DNA from: Mustela lutreola
Taxonomy: Eukaryota; Chordata; Mammalia; Carnivora; Mustelidae
Assembly: GCF_030435805.1 (NCBI RefSeq)
Contig: NC_081295.1
Location: 156,955,001-157,019,000 of the forward strand
Length of the DNA stretch: 64,000 nucleotides
Direction: 5' to 3'
The position numbers and the translations under genes are program-made. The notes under the pieces are model-generated. The model was not told the DNA's origin, did not search any database, and worked only from the letters and a program-made list of their open reading frames with translations. Positions 37,207 to 48,441 of this stretch are shown here, in pieces (position 1 is the stretch's first letter; every line of letters begins with the position of its first letter).

Positions 37207-37242
37207 TATTTAATTTATTTTTAAGTGGTTTTCTTTTAAGTT

Positions 37243-37376
37243 CTTTTTTTTTTTTTTAAGTAGACTTCATACCTAGCATGGAGCTCCAATGTGGGGCCTG
37301 TACCCAGGACCCTGAGAAGAAGACCTGAGCTGAAATCAAGAGTCGGGTGCACAACTAATAAACCACCCAGGTGCCC
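37243..37376 (-). repeat. Short-form CAN SINE (antisense)
   Basis: T run, AGTAGACTTCATACC, then CCAGGACCCTGAGAAG to CCACCCAGGTGCCCC. An older short variant. Confidence 0.8.
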
Positions 37377-37439
37377 CTTTTATATTTATTTTATTTTTAA
37401 AATTTTAAAAATTTAATTTTTTATTTATTTTGTTGCCAG

Positions 37440-37830
37440 GTGACCCAATTTTAAAGTTTTAATTTAAATTCCAGTTAGTTAACATACAGTATAATATTAA
37501 TTTCAGGTGTTCAGTATAATGATTGGACACTTACATACAACACCCTGTGCTCATCACAAGTGTCCTCCCCACCCCTTTCTGATAACCCTGTTTTCTAGAG
37601 TTAAGAGTACATTTCTTGATCTGCTTCTTTTTTCCTTTGTTCTTTTGTTTTGTTTCATAAATTCCACATATGAGTGAAATCATATAGTACTTGTCTTTCT
37701 CTGACTTATTTCATTTTACATGATACATTCTAACTCCATCCACATCATTGAGAATGGCAGGATTTCATTCTTTTTATGGGTAAACAATATTCTATTCTCT
37801 ATATAACACATCTTCTTTATCTATTAAAGG
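37440..37830 (-). mobile_element. L1 3' end, antisense
   Basis: TTAATTTAAATTCCAGTTAG, then ACACCCTGTGCTCATCACAA, then CCACATATGAGTGAAATCAT: the standard antisense order of a carnivore L1 3' end. Truncated near 37830. Confidence 0.7.
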
Positions 37831-38289
37831 CATACTTTAGTTGAAACTCTGGCACTGACTCACTCCTGCCCCAAGCCCTCCATTGCCATTATTGTAACGT
37901 TTAAACTGTTAACATGGCTTGTAAGTCCCAGCATGATGGCTTCACCAATGGCAGAATTTCTTCACTTTCATTTGATGTCATGTGAGAGTCATCCATTTTG
38001 ATTCGTTACAAAACATTATTGTATCTATCACTTGGGCCCATGTCTAAGTTTTTCTATAGGTATGAGTTTTTGGGACATTACATATGTAAATCTTTAATTT
38101 TACTATATATCATCTGTTTCCACTTATTATTTTTATTTAACTACATGTACATAGTTGTCAATAAACTGAGAAATATTTACTTATGTTAAATGGGGATGCA
38201 TGAAGATGAAAGATGATATTGATGTCATCATTTTAAATCTGTTCTATCAAAAATTAGCTGTGCTTTTTTGTTGTTGTTGCAAAATGTTC

Positions 38290-38308
38290 CTTGTAAAAGA
38301 CAGCAAGT
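38290..38308 (+). repeat. Target-site duplication, left copy, of the tRNA-Thr half insert
   Basis: CTTGTAAAAGACAGCAAGT, identical to 38341-38359. Its length is typical of L1-machinery insertions. Confidence 0.85.
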
Positions 38309-38340
38309 AGGCTCCATAGCTCAGGGGTTAGAGCACTGGT
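38309..38340 (+). pseudogene. Retrocopy of a tRNA-Thr 5' half (tailless retropseudogene)
   Basis: 31 bases (38310-38340) match the 5' half of mammalian tRNA-Thr(UGU) as I remember it, from the acceptor stem (GGCTCCA) through the D-arm (TAGCTCAGGGGTTAGAGCA) to the anticodon stem. One extra A precedes them. A perfect 19-base direct repeat, CTTGTAAAAGACAGCAAGT, flanks the insert at 38290-38308 and 38341-38359. The first eight bases of the right repeat (CTTGTAAA) also equal the tRNA anticodon loop and its UGU anticodon, so the copied RNA ended somewhere in the anticodon loop. There is no 3' half, CCA or poly(A). It cannot act as a tRNA gene because the B box is missing. Confidence 0.8.
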
Positions 38341-38359
38341 CTTGTAAAAGACAGCAAGT
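38341..38359 (+). repeat. Target-site duplication, right copy, of the tRNA-Thr half insert
   Basis: Exact second copy of the 19-base repeat. Its first eight bases are shared with the tRNA anticodon loop (microhomology at the junction). Confidence 0.85.
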
Positions 38360-39718
38360 CTTCAACATGTTATATTTAATATCACCTTATAGATTAACTG
38401 ATATATTTACTTATCATTTCTTGAGTCACTGCTAACACTTTGCTAGGCATTGGGAATGCAGCAGGGAGTACAATATCTAAAGGGAAGAGAAATATGGTAG
38501 AGTGGAAAATAATGAGCAATTAGCAACACAACAGAATCAATAAACCAATGTTTATCTTTTTTTTTTTTTTCTGTCTTGAATAGAACAGTAATTTTGATAC
38601 AATGTTATAACTTCCTCATTCTTACCTTCCTCTGGATTGTGTTATCCTTAAGGGGAGATGCATAAAGTTTATTTGTATACTATGTGTCTTTCACAATGAC
38701 TGCAACTGCTTGCTAAATAAATCTGTTGTATTCCCAGAGTAATCCTGCATTATGAGTTTTTATGGGAATTATTGCTCAAGAGTAAGTATGGAACAACAAC
38801 AAAAAGTCACCGATAGAGAACAGCTTTCCTAAATATTCCTAGTAAGTCCCTGTTCAACAAAATGCCATCTACAAGTGAGGGGATGATTATTTCAGTTATA
38901 TGGGGAGAGTTGAGATTTGGTGTTCTGTTTAAAAGTTCAAGTGTACATAATATTGTTCAGCAAATCCCTAGGGCTACCGAGTAGCTCTGAGCAGCAACTG
39001 TACAGCTAAGGTAGCCCAACAGCAGGGGCTAATTCAAGTTAATTCTCCACTGCGATCAGTTCTTAATTGTTTCTCCTTTAAGGCAGATAACCCTAGAGAT
39101 TTCTCCATTCTGTGAGTTATAATGAAACTCATTGGAAACTTTTTAATAGCTGCATGCAGCACAGGGAGAAGGTGGCAATCAGTTTTACCCTCCAAGAGCC
39201 GATCCCTGTGGACATGGAAGATGAGATCACTGTCATCAGCAGTCCTAATCTAAGACTTTGTAATGAGCTCTCCAGGGTCCTGTTCTTCCTTCCAACTTTT
39301 ATAAAAACTGAAGAAGTTGAAAATTGCTCTTCTACCTGTTCTAGATTTAAATATTGCTCATGGCCCTCACCATCCAGAATCCCTTAAGATTCTCCACAGT
39401 AATCCAGAGGGAATCACATAAGTAAATGCAGCCATATTTCAGTTTCACCAGAAAGCAGAACCGGCCTAAGAAAAACTGTTTTCAACAGATCCAAACATTT
39501 CTCATTCTTCAGATTTTCCAGTCTGTGATTCCATCTTTCTCATCTCCTTGAGAATATAACTCTCAGGGCAAATAAGTCACTTGTTCAATGAAATAATTAA
39601 TAGGCATATATTTTCTTTTCACTTAGAAGAAGGGCAAATAGAAAAAAACAAAAGACTCAAACCCTGCGTTTTCTTCTTATTTAGATTCATTAGCTTTATG
39701 CTCACATAAAGAACTGTA

Positions 39719-39910
39719 AAGGGAGCCTGTAAAGGCTTAAGCCTCAGTCCTTAAGCATCTACCTTCAGTTCAGGTCATGATCCCAGGGGACCCCCCCCAT
39801 CAAGTCCCACATCGGGCTCCCTGCTCAGCAAGGAGCTTGCTTCTCCCTCTGCCTGCTGCTCCCCTTGCTTGTGTTCTGTCAAATAAATAAATAAAACCTT
39901 AAAAAAAATG
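39719..39910 (+). repeat. CAN SINE (sense), damaged
   Basis: Head GGGAGCCTGTAAAGGCTTAAG is altered; a run of seven C's lies near 39791. The body TCCCACATCGGGCTCCCTGC and the AATAAATAAATAAAAC tail are clear. Confidence 0.85.
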
Positions 39911-40984
39911 AAATAGTTAAAGGTAGAAAACAATGTCTTATTATATTTGTTTTTTTCCATACTATTCATACTGTTACCTTGAACAAATAAGAAAATTGAG
40001 CTAATTTTAAAAAAAGAGTACTTGGAACAAAAATACTTGGGGGTAATGTTCCATTTACAGTTTCAGTCTGAGCCCAAAGAATTGAAATGAAGTTTGATTT
40101 AGAGGGATCAGACTAATATCTAGTAGAAACTGTGCTAGCTTTTATCAGCCAAATTGCGATTTGGTCTCAGGGCTACAAATCATTTTTCCTGCTTTGATTT
40201 TAAAAAATATTTGTGTTCCCTATCTAAATGTCAATTTGTGAAAGAGGCAAAATAATTTTTCTCCTTCCAAATCCCTGCGTGGTGTAAGGATATGATGGAG
40301 TGCTGAATGTAATTATACGGTTACATGACTGTGGGTCAGAAGACTGAGCAGCTGGAGTGCCCTCAGTCAGCGTGGTCCTGTGTCATAAAGATGGAATCCC
40401 AGGCTCTGTAATATACGCATGTAGTCAATCCAAATAATGTTCACGCTTTAGGAGTGAGATGTAAAACTATGTATTCTTTGTGAGGTGAAGATTGTTCTGA
40501 AATCAAACCTAAATGTTAAACTCAAGCTGAATTATTTTTATTCACTTCCAAAATTTTATTTAACTCTTTTAAATGTTTAAAGTAACATAATCATGGTTAC
40601 ATGTTACATTTCTATATAGTCATGTTAACTTTTTTTAAATTAAAAAAAATGGAGATTAAAAATTCATCTCCTCCAAACACCAATTATCTTTGCATATGTA
40701 TGTAATCATAGAGGTGAGAATGTACTATATCTGAAATCTTGAAAACAAATTTTTAACATTAGTGTTTTTCCTATATTTAACACAATTATATTTTAGTAAT
40801 TAATTTTAAAATGTTTTAAAACAATTTATATTTAATATAATTTTATATGGACAATATACTTAATAAATATATTTAAAATATTTAGTATATAATAACTTGA
40901 AATATACTTTATATATTCTATTTTTGTTTCCATATCAATTTCATATCAATTCTATATCAACAGCAATATCAACATACACATACT

Positions 40985-41640
40985 ACATTTTTGTGTGTAA
41001 TTTGTTCTGTTATTTATTTTACAACTATGCAAGGTTTACTTAATTATTATTCAGTCAATGGACATTTAGTCTCCTTTTTTAGCCACAATGTAACTGATAT
41101 ATACATATGTATTATAGATAGATATAGAGATATATATTTATCTCTTTACACATCTATGGAAGCAATCCTAATAATAAATTCCAGGAATTGGAATTAGTGG
41201 GTCAAAGACTTGTATATCTGCCAAATTTAAATTTGGTAATACTATCCTCCAAAAATTTAAGCCGGATTTACCTTCCTACATAAAGCGTCTGAGTGCCATT
41301 CTCTCAGATCTTCACTGATAGGACATTACCAATCTGAAAATATCTCATTGTTTTAATTTGTATTTATTTAGGGGTGCCTGGGTGGCTCAGTCGGTTAAGT
41401 GGCTGCCAAGTCATGATCCCAGAATCCTGGGATTGAGCCCCGCATTGGGCTACCTGCTCAGTGGAGAGCCCGCTTCTTCCTCTCCCTCTGCCTGCTGCTC
41501 TGCCTACTTGTGCTTTCTATCTCTCTGTCAAATAAATAAATAAAATCTTTTTAAAAGTCCATTTAATTTTTATTTATTTAAATACAAATGAGGTTGAAAA
41601 GGATTTATGTATTTTGGGGTCATATGAATTACAATTTCAC
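40985..41640 (-). mobile_element. Old L1 fragment, antisense, split by a SINE
   Basis: GAATTGGAATTAGTGGGTCAA, TCTGCCAAATTTAAATTTGG and CATTGTTTTAATTTG follow old L1 ORF2-end antisense. The SINE at 41371-41561 sits inside it, and the sequence resumes with AATGAGGTTGAAAAGG near 41587. Confidence 0.5.
41371..41561 (+). repeat. CAN SINE (sense)
   Basis: GGGGTGCCTGGGTGGCTCAG head. Duplication TTTAATTTGTATTTATTTA (41352-41370), one mismatch from 41562-41580, inside old L1. Confidence 0.92.
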
Positions 41641-42471
41641 TACATTTTGTCTTATCCTTTCCCCATTGTCTTATCCAGGCAAGCGTAACCCTTATCTGAA
41701 AAGCTTATCTGCTAGAAAAGCCCTTTGGTACTAAAAATATTTGTTTTGTTCCAAATACGTTATGTAGTTATTTTGCTGTTTTCAACAACTATTAGCTGAT
41801 TTGATCTGAGGACTGATTAACCATTGTAGTTGGTGTACTGGCTGTAGTGCTCTGTTCCTACATTTTTTTGAACTTCATTATTATTTTTTTAACTATAAAA
41901 TGCCATCTTAAGCCCAGATAATTTATATATATGTTTTGCTTTAGAAGTGGGTTTTTAAAGGTTGGTCACGAGTTTCAAATAACATCAGTTTGGGGAAAAC
42001 ATGTAAGCTGGAATGTGTCACATCAGTGAATATGATTTATGGTTACTCTTAGGCTATCATTACTCTGAGGAGAATGTCTCTAGTCCTTGGCTGCCCTGGT
42101 TGCAAGACATGATGTTATCATTTTGGAGTTTCTTGGGGGCAGTTTTACCGTCTCCAAAGGGTAATCAGTGTGGTTTCTGTTTTTTTGTTTGTATATGACT
42201 TAAAGAACGTCAATCAATTAAATTCTAAGTATCTATTTTATGTTTACTATATTCCAGGAACTTTAGCCAATCTAAGTAAAAACTAAAGTTATAAATCAAA
42301 TGACAAAGATAAACTTGACATATGTGTTATCTTTTTGAAAGTTATATTAAGAGGGAAAGAAATTAGCTTTTAAATTTTTTTTCCTCAGAAAACAGACTAA
42401 ATCTCCTTTCAAGGATAAAGAGGTGCTCAAAAGCTATTCATATTTGGAATATATTGCCAAAATTGAACTTT

Positions 42472-42663
42472 TAAAAAAAATTTTATTTATTTATTTGACA
42501 GAGATCACAAGTAGGCAGAGAGGCAGGCAGAGACAGAGGAGGAAGCAGGCCCCCTCCTGAGCAGAGAGCCCAGTGCGGGGCTCAGGGCTCTATCCCAGGA
42601 CCCTGGGATCATGACCTGAGCCAAAGACAGAGGCTTTAACCCACTGAGCCACTCAGGCGCCCC
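42472..42663 (-). repeat. CAN SINE A of a same-target pair (antisense)
   Basis: Ends GAGCCACTCAGGCGCCCC. Followed by AAACTTGAACTTTTT (42664-42678), which also occurs after SINE B; AAATTGAACTTTTA lies before SINE A (42460-42473). Confidence 0.9.
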
Positions 42664-42680
42664 AAACTTGAACTTTTTAA

Positions 42681-42842
42681 AAAAAGATTTATTTGGAAAG
42701 AGAATGAAAGAGAGCCTGAGACGGGGAGAATCAGAGGGAGAAGCAGTCAGGGAGACTGACTCAGGAATTCATCCTGGGACTTCCAAGATCATGACCTGAG
42801 CCCAAGGCAGTCACCCAACCAACTGAGCCACACAGGTGCTCC
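42681..42842 (-). repeat. CAN SINE B of a same-target pair (antisense), older
   Basis: AAAGATTTATTTGGAAAGAG to GCCACACAGGTGCTCC, followed by the third copy of the target, AAACTTGAACTTTTT (42843-42857). Confidence 0.85.
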
Positions 42843-42857
42843 AAACTTGAACTTTTT

Positions 42858-44538
42858 ATTTCACCAAACACCAGAAATAGTTAACCACAAAAATAAAAGA
42901 TCAAAATTTGAGGATATGACTCTAAATAGAAACCAAGAAAAGAATCTAAGGGTTTTGATTCCTAATCATCTGGTGTTATTCCAAGATTTCCCCTAAGAAT
43001 ATATTCTTCTAGTCTCTTCACAGACCTGTTGATTACCCAAAGGCATATGCAGTCCCTGTGATTTCATCAGGAAACATGTTATGTCAACCTCCAAGGACCA
43101 TCGTTGATGCTAAGAAATTAGTCCTCCATTTTTTTCTATCTGGGTCTATAAGAGCATCCACATCTGTGTTGGTTTCCTTCTGGGCCCAGCAGGAAGTCTT
43201 TGCTTTTGGGTTTTGGTTGAAGTCTCCTAAAAGCCTGTGGAAGGCTGGGTATCTGGGCCAAATGGGGGGCAGACAGGGGAAGAATGCTAATGCTAATTTT
43301 TTATTACAGTGACCTCTTTTCTCTAAAATTTAACTACCCTATGACAATTACTCCATTTTACTTTTCCTCTGAGGTGGGGATATATCATGACCCTATCATT
43401 TTAGTCAAATCATTGGAAAAATCACACAGGTTTCACAGTGCTTCTGGAAGAAACTAAAATCTAATGCATGAAGCCAGTTCAGGGCTTGATGTCATCCCCT
43501 TTCTGGACAAGTTGAGATCTTGGTAACTACATCTATATCATTTCTGGTGCATTTGTCTCACATCTATTTCTATTTATATTAATTGCACAGTCTTCCATAA
43601 AATCCGGGTAACAAATCCCAACCTGCAGAAAAAACATTACTATGTGTTCTCCCTAAATTACTTGGGAGATTAAAACCAGGTAAGCCTCAATGATTAGAGA
43701 AAATTAAGAAAACTTTCTTTTACTTTGGTACAATGTATTTGACTGTGGGAAATAAATTTACTATAATAACTTTGAAGCTGAGAAGTTTTCACCAAAGATC
43801 AGTATTTTATTTGAAAATTAAAATATTCATTACAACAATCTGTGTTCTACTCTGTCTTTATTTTTTCCCAGCTTACTAGTTGAATATGCTATTAATTGAA
43901 GCAGCCCAGGATTCTCTAGATCACACAGCAGAGTAGACATTTTATCATGTACACTTAATAATTTTAGACTTTTTTTCTTGCTTCTATTATTAAAGAATCA
44001 ACATGACAAAGGATCTGAATGACATATATTTCCTTCCTTCTGCTGTTCTGCCATTTTCATATTTGTCTCACTTCCTTTGTTAGGTCACTATTATCCTAGT
44101 ATCCTCTATTCCAATTATGAGTCTGTCTTTTATGAATCCAGCTCTCTTTATTCTTAGCCATATCAGAGTCAATCTTTTTCAGTGCACTTTTTAAAAAATT
44201 ACTCTAGGTACCACAGTGTCCTTCCTTCCCTCTCCACTCATCCCTATTGCTATGCACCTTTCTCCTGCAAGCTAATTGCTTGTTTCAATGTTTCTACAAA
44301 ACTACCAGAAGACAAATATATCCAAAGTTGCCACTTTATTACTTGACAAAATATCTTCCCAGAATGTCCTGGTATTCTATGCTACAGAAGACTTTTTTTG
44401 TTTCAGAAAAGTCAATGAAAGAGATCAGATTTGACAGTACTTCATAGGATGAGTAAATATTTAGTAGATCCAGTTATAACCTAAGTACAAAGGTAACATC
44501 GACACTATGAAGTAGCTGAGACTGATAGCACCTTGATA
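42858..44538. other. No gene seen
   Basis: AT-rich DNA upstream of the third receptor. Short frames only, no repeat recognised. Confidence 0.45.
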
Positions 44539-44553
44539 AGAATATAATATTCA

Positions 44554-44729
44554 GGGGTGCCTGGGTCGCTTAGTTGGTTGAGTGTCTGACTTCAGTTCAG
44601 GTCGTGATCTCAGGGTCCTGGATTTCAAGCCCTTCATTGGGCTCTGCACTCAGTGGGGAATGTGCTTCTTGCTCTGCCTTTCCCCCTGCATGTGCTTTCT
44701 CTCAAATAAATAAATCTTTGGGGGGGGGA
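44554..44729 (+). repeat. CAN SINE (sense) with a G run at its tail
   Basis: GGGGTGCCTGGGTCGC head. AGAATATAATATTCAGG (44539) recurs as AGAATATAATATCCAGG (44730). Nine or more G's stand where the terminal A tract would be expected (44719-44728). Confidence 0.9.
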
Positions 44730-45271
44730 AGAATATAATATCCAGGTCGTGATAGGCAGTAGGTTCCCTGTACTTTGTGTTATTCAAAGCACATACTGAA
44801 CTCAGCCCTGGTTGTCACAGTTCCAGAAGGTCATTGTCGGCATTAAGGGTATGTGGAAGATGGTTATAAGGTGAAAACAGACTTGATAACCTTGTTATAG
44901 GAAGAATCATTGCAGGAAATTAAACATCTTGGCCTAAAGAAAATTTAGGGTTTTTTTTTTTTTTTAGCTTAAAATATTTAAATGGCTGTCACAGGAAGAG
45001 AGATTAGATACGATATATATTCAATAAAGTTGAAATACTTTGTCTTATGAATGAGGAAGAAAATTCCTACTTAGCAAAAGGATGAGGATTGTCAATTGGA
45101 ATTTTCCAACACTGAAGTAGTTTGTGTTACATGTTTGAACAAAGGATGAAGAACTTAAACGGCTAGGCAGACGCTCGCCTCATGTAGGATGGGTTGCCAG
45201 ACTTGATGGCTTATCCGTTCCTTAAACTTCCCGGCATTCATTGGTTCTCAGAAAATACAGATCAAGTATTC

Positions 45272-45287
45272 ATTATATTCTTACCAG
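45272..45287 (+). other. Likely 3' splice site before the OR at 45315
   Basis: ATATTCTTACCAG ends in AG at 45286-45287, 27 bases before the ATG. A second AG at 45294-45295 is possible. Consistent with a spliced non-coding leader. Confidence 0.5.
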
Positions 45288-45314
45288 GCACACAGACGAT
45301 GTGAAAGGAAGACC

Positions 45315-46244
45315 ATGGAAAAATCCAACGACAGCTCAGAGTACGGTTTTATCTTGGTGGGCTTCTCAGACCGCCCCAAGCTGGAGCTGGTGCTCTTCAT
45401 AGTGAATTTCATCCTCTACTCAGTGGCCGTGCTGGGAAATTCATCCATCATCCTCGTGTGCATCCTGGACACTCGACTCCACACCCCAATGTACTTCTTT
45501 CTGGCCAACCTCTCTTTTCTAGATCTGTGCTTCAGTACAAGCTGCATCCCACAGATGCTGGTGAACCTCTGGGGCCCTGACAAGACCATCAGCTATGCCG
45601 GCTGTGTGGTCCAGCTTTTCTCCTTCCTTTCTGTGGGGAGCGTTGAGTGCATTCTCCTGGCCGTGATGGCCTACGATCGCTACGCGGCCGTCTGCAGGCC
45701 CCTGCACTATCTGGTCATCATGCACCCCCAGCTGTGCTTACGACTGGTGGCTGTGGCCTGGGGGAGCGGACTGGTCAATGCCATCGTCATGTCCCCGCTC
45801 ACAATGACTCTTTCCAGATGTGGCCGGCGCCGGATCAACCACTTCCTCTGCGAAATGCCAGCGCTGATCAAGATGGCTTGTGTGGACGCCCGCGCAGTGG
45901 AGATGCTGGCCTTCACCTTCGCCATTCTCATCGTCCTCCTGCCCCTCACTCTTATTCTCGTCTCCTACGGCTACATCGCCGCCGCGGTGCTGAAGATCAA
46001 GTCCGCGGCCGGGCGCCGCAAGGCATTCAACACCTGCAGCTCGCACCTCACCGTGGTCTCCTTGTTCTACGGGAGCATCATCTACATGTACATGCAGCCC
46101 GGAAACAGCTCTTCCCAGGACCAAGGCAAGTTCCTCACCCTCTTCTACAACCTGGTAACGCCCATGCTCAACCCACTCATATACACCTTAAGGAATAAAG
46201 AGGTAAAAGGGGCGCTGAGGAAAGTTTTGGGGAGGCAGCAATGA
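45315..46244 (+). CDS. Olfactory receptor, class II family 2, OR2W-like (309 aa, intact)
   Basis: Third intact odorant receptor on the same strand. Seen: NDS glycosylation site at residue 5, GN at 41-42, LHTPMYFF at 55-62, LVNLWGPDKTISY at 82-94 (also remembered in human OR2W1), [10 protein letters not shown] at 118-127, cysteines at 97 and 179, SYGYIA at 217-222, [10 protein letters not shown] at 236-245, NPLIYTLRN at 286-294. The ATG sits in a strong start context (GACCATGG) 27 bases after a possible acceptor (AG at 45286-45287; another AG at 45294-45295). AATAAA at 46313-46318, about 70 bases after the stop, is a candidate polyadenylation signal. Same subfamily as the gene at 15541 (about 70% identity by hand). 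CpG-dense in the second half, for instance around 45980-46020. Orthologue name uncertain; an OR2W or close OR2 subfamily member. Confidence 0.93.
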   Translation: MEKSNDSSEYGFILVGFSDRPKLELVLFIVNFILYSVAVLGNSSIILVCILDTRLHTPMYFFLANLSFLDLCFSTSCIPQMLVNLWGPDKTISYAGCVVQLFSFLSVGSVECILLAVMAYDRYAAVCRPLHYLVIMHPQLCLRLVAVAWGSGLVNAIVMSPLTMTLSRCGRRRINHFLCEMPALIKMACVDARAVEMLAFTFAILIVLLPLTLILVSYGYIAAAVLKIKSAAGRRKAFNTCSSHLTVVSLFYGSIIYMYMQPGNSSSQDQGKFLTLFYNLVTPMLNPLIYTLRNKEVKGALRKVLGRQQ

Positions 46245-46312
46245 CCTGAGCAACAAAGGCAGTCCTAGGTGAATTTTTTTTTTTAAAATACCTCCATTTA
46301 CTTTGTGTTTAT

Positions 46313-46318
46313 AATAAA
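46313..46318 (+). terminator. Candidate polyadenylation signal for the OR at 45315
   Basis: AATAAA about 70 bases after the stop codon, in unique sequence. No comparably close signal is visible after the receptor at 15541. Confidence 0.4.
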
Positions 46319-46596
46319 GTTAGCCCATGTGTCAAACCCTTGGGTCTTTAAAAATAGGGATAAATACTCTGAAGTGTATCCAGAGTCAACAGGAACCAAC
46401 CATAGCCATACGTAATATAGATCTATCTCAGCAAAATAATATTTAATAAAAAGAATTAAGTCTTAGAAGAAGAGTAAGGTGATTTTCACAGAGATATCAA
46501 ATAAACGTGTTAGAGATTTTATTCAACTCAATTAAAGAAGGAATCAGGCACACTTACTTAATAACCAGTTTAAAAAAAAAAAAAAAAAAGTCAAGG

Positions 46597-46700
46597 GACT
46601 CCTGCCTGGCTCAGTGGGTAGAGACTGAAATTCTTGATCTCAGAGTTGTGAGTTTGAGTCCCACACCAAGTGTGGAGATTACTTAAAAAAATAATAGAAT
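46597..46700 (+). repeat. Short-form CAN SINE, first of a pair
   Basis: GGGACTCCTGCCTGGCTCAG to GAGATTACTTAAAAAA, preceded by an A run at 46571-46589. Same short form as 10061-10162. Confidence 0.75.
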
Positions 46701-46702
46701 CT

Positions 46703-46897
46703 TGGGGCTCCTGGGTGGCTCAGTCATTAAGCCTCTGCCTTCTGCTCAGGTCCTGATCCCAGAGTCCTGGGATTGAGTCCTGCATCGGGCTCCCTGCTCA
46801 GCAGGAAGCCTGCTTTGCTCTCTCTCACACCCCCTGCTTGTGTTCCCTCTCTCACTGTCTCTCTCTCTGTCAAATAAATGAATAAAATCTTTGAAAA
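46703..46897 (+). repeat. CAN SINE (sense), second of a pair
   Basis: TTGGGGCTCCTGGGTGGCTC to TGAATAAAATC, lying in the tail of the short SINE, as at 10 kb. Confidence 0.88.
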
Positions 46898-48430
46898 AAA
46901 GATTAAAAAAATAAATAAAATATTACAAAAATGAAAAAATAAAAAGAAGTCAAATATCACAAATTCATAACACATGAAGGAGTGTTGAAATGAAATGTGC
47001 AAAAGGAGACAAGAAATTGCATCTTCTGCTGTGGGGAGAGAAGCCAATCCCTTTTCTACCTGACAGAACTGAATTCACATGTCACTGACAAGAGTTATTT
47101 TGCATTGCTCTCAGTTTATCTATAGTTTACAATTAACAATAATATATAATATATAATTTACACAATCAGAATCCGGTAATGTGTAATTTTCTACTGAAAG
47201 ATAGATTTTCCTGTACAAAGTTAAGTATATTTTATTTACGTTATAAAAGTAAGTATACAGTCTTAAGTCTCTCAAAGAATGGATGTAGGTATTTTCATCC
47301 AATTTTGTAAAATAACAAAACTATGGTTTATAGATTCTATGTAAATAAGCACAGGTCACACAGAAGATAAGTAGGGTTCAGACGTGGCATGTACAAGTCT
47401 GAACCTTTGCTATTGTCCACTGAGTAACACTGCTTTTGCTGCCAAGTATATAATGCATGTACAGGTCACCTAATCATCAGCCCCAGCCCTGTTTTATCAC
47501 TTGTACAGTCATCCTAGTATGCTGGATAGGTGGTAATCCCTATAGAAGAATTCTACCTCTCAGAAATTCACTCATTTTTCTTTAACTGTTAATACCATGA
47601 CATTACCTGTTCCCCCAGTGCCCATGCAAATCCCCAGTCCAAATCTTTCCTATACTCTAGTGGTTAGCTTAAAATCACATAATATTTGTAAAATTATCTG
47701 AGTCTCTTTGATTTAAAAATGTTCTCTACTAAACAGAGGAAACACCTCAAACAGGTTGCATTTTATACACTGAAATGACAGTTTTTCTAGTTAATATTAT
47801 TATATTTATATGTCTCCTATTAGTCTATAAATTCCTTGATCATAAAGCTGTTATTTATTTAATCCTTTTAGCACCATTTTGGGTATTACGTTGTTATTAA
47901 AATGCCTTGCAGATAGTATGCAATCAGTAATAACTTGGGATATTATTAATTTTAACTGATTAATTACATCCAGCAATCAGTCCTTCACTTTAATTGATGC
48001 ATTAATTCTGTCTGTTCTTCAAGATTACAAGTGGATCTATCACAGCACAGTCCGAGTTTACATATACTGTTAAATGTTTTATAATTTTTTTCTTAATTCA
48101 ATGTAAACCCTATAAGAGAGGGAAAAAAGCCACTGAGGAATTTCTGTGTGTATCATAACTCATCCCCAAATTTTAGGAGATGAAGACTTTTCCTTTCCTA
48201 CATATGAATCATACACTCAAGGGGAATTACTATGAATTCTGTCATGGTCTAGAGGCTGTTTGTACAGTAGCAACAGTTCAGAATTTTAAACCTCTTCAGA
48301 TTGACCTAAGAAAGGTATTTCTCTCCTCATCAAATTGATTTTCTTCCATATAATCCCTTCAAAGTCCCCATTTCATTATTCCTTGTTTAGAAAATTATTC
48401 AAACATGTTATGATTAAACTGTCTAGTCCT
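46898..48430. other. Downstream of the third OR, no gene seen
   Basis: AT-rich unique-looking DNA with no SINE. Confidence 0.45.
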
Positions 48431-48441
48431 TAAACACCTCA

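Noticed and set aside
38309-38359. Functional tRNA-Thr gene
   Set aside because: Only the 5' half is present; the T-arm and B box are missing.
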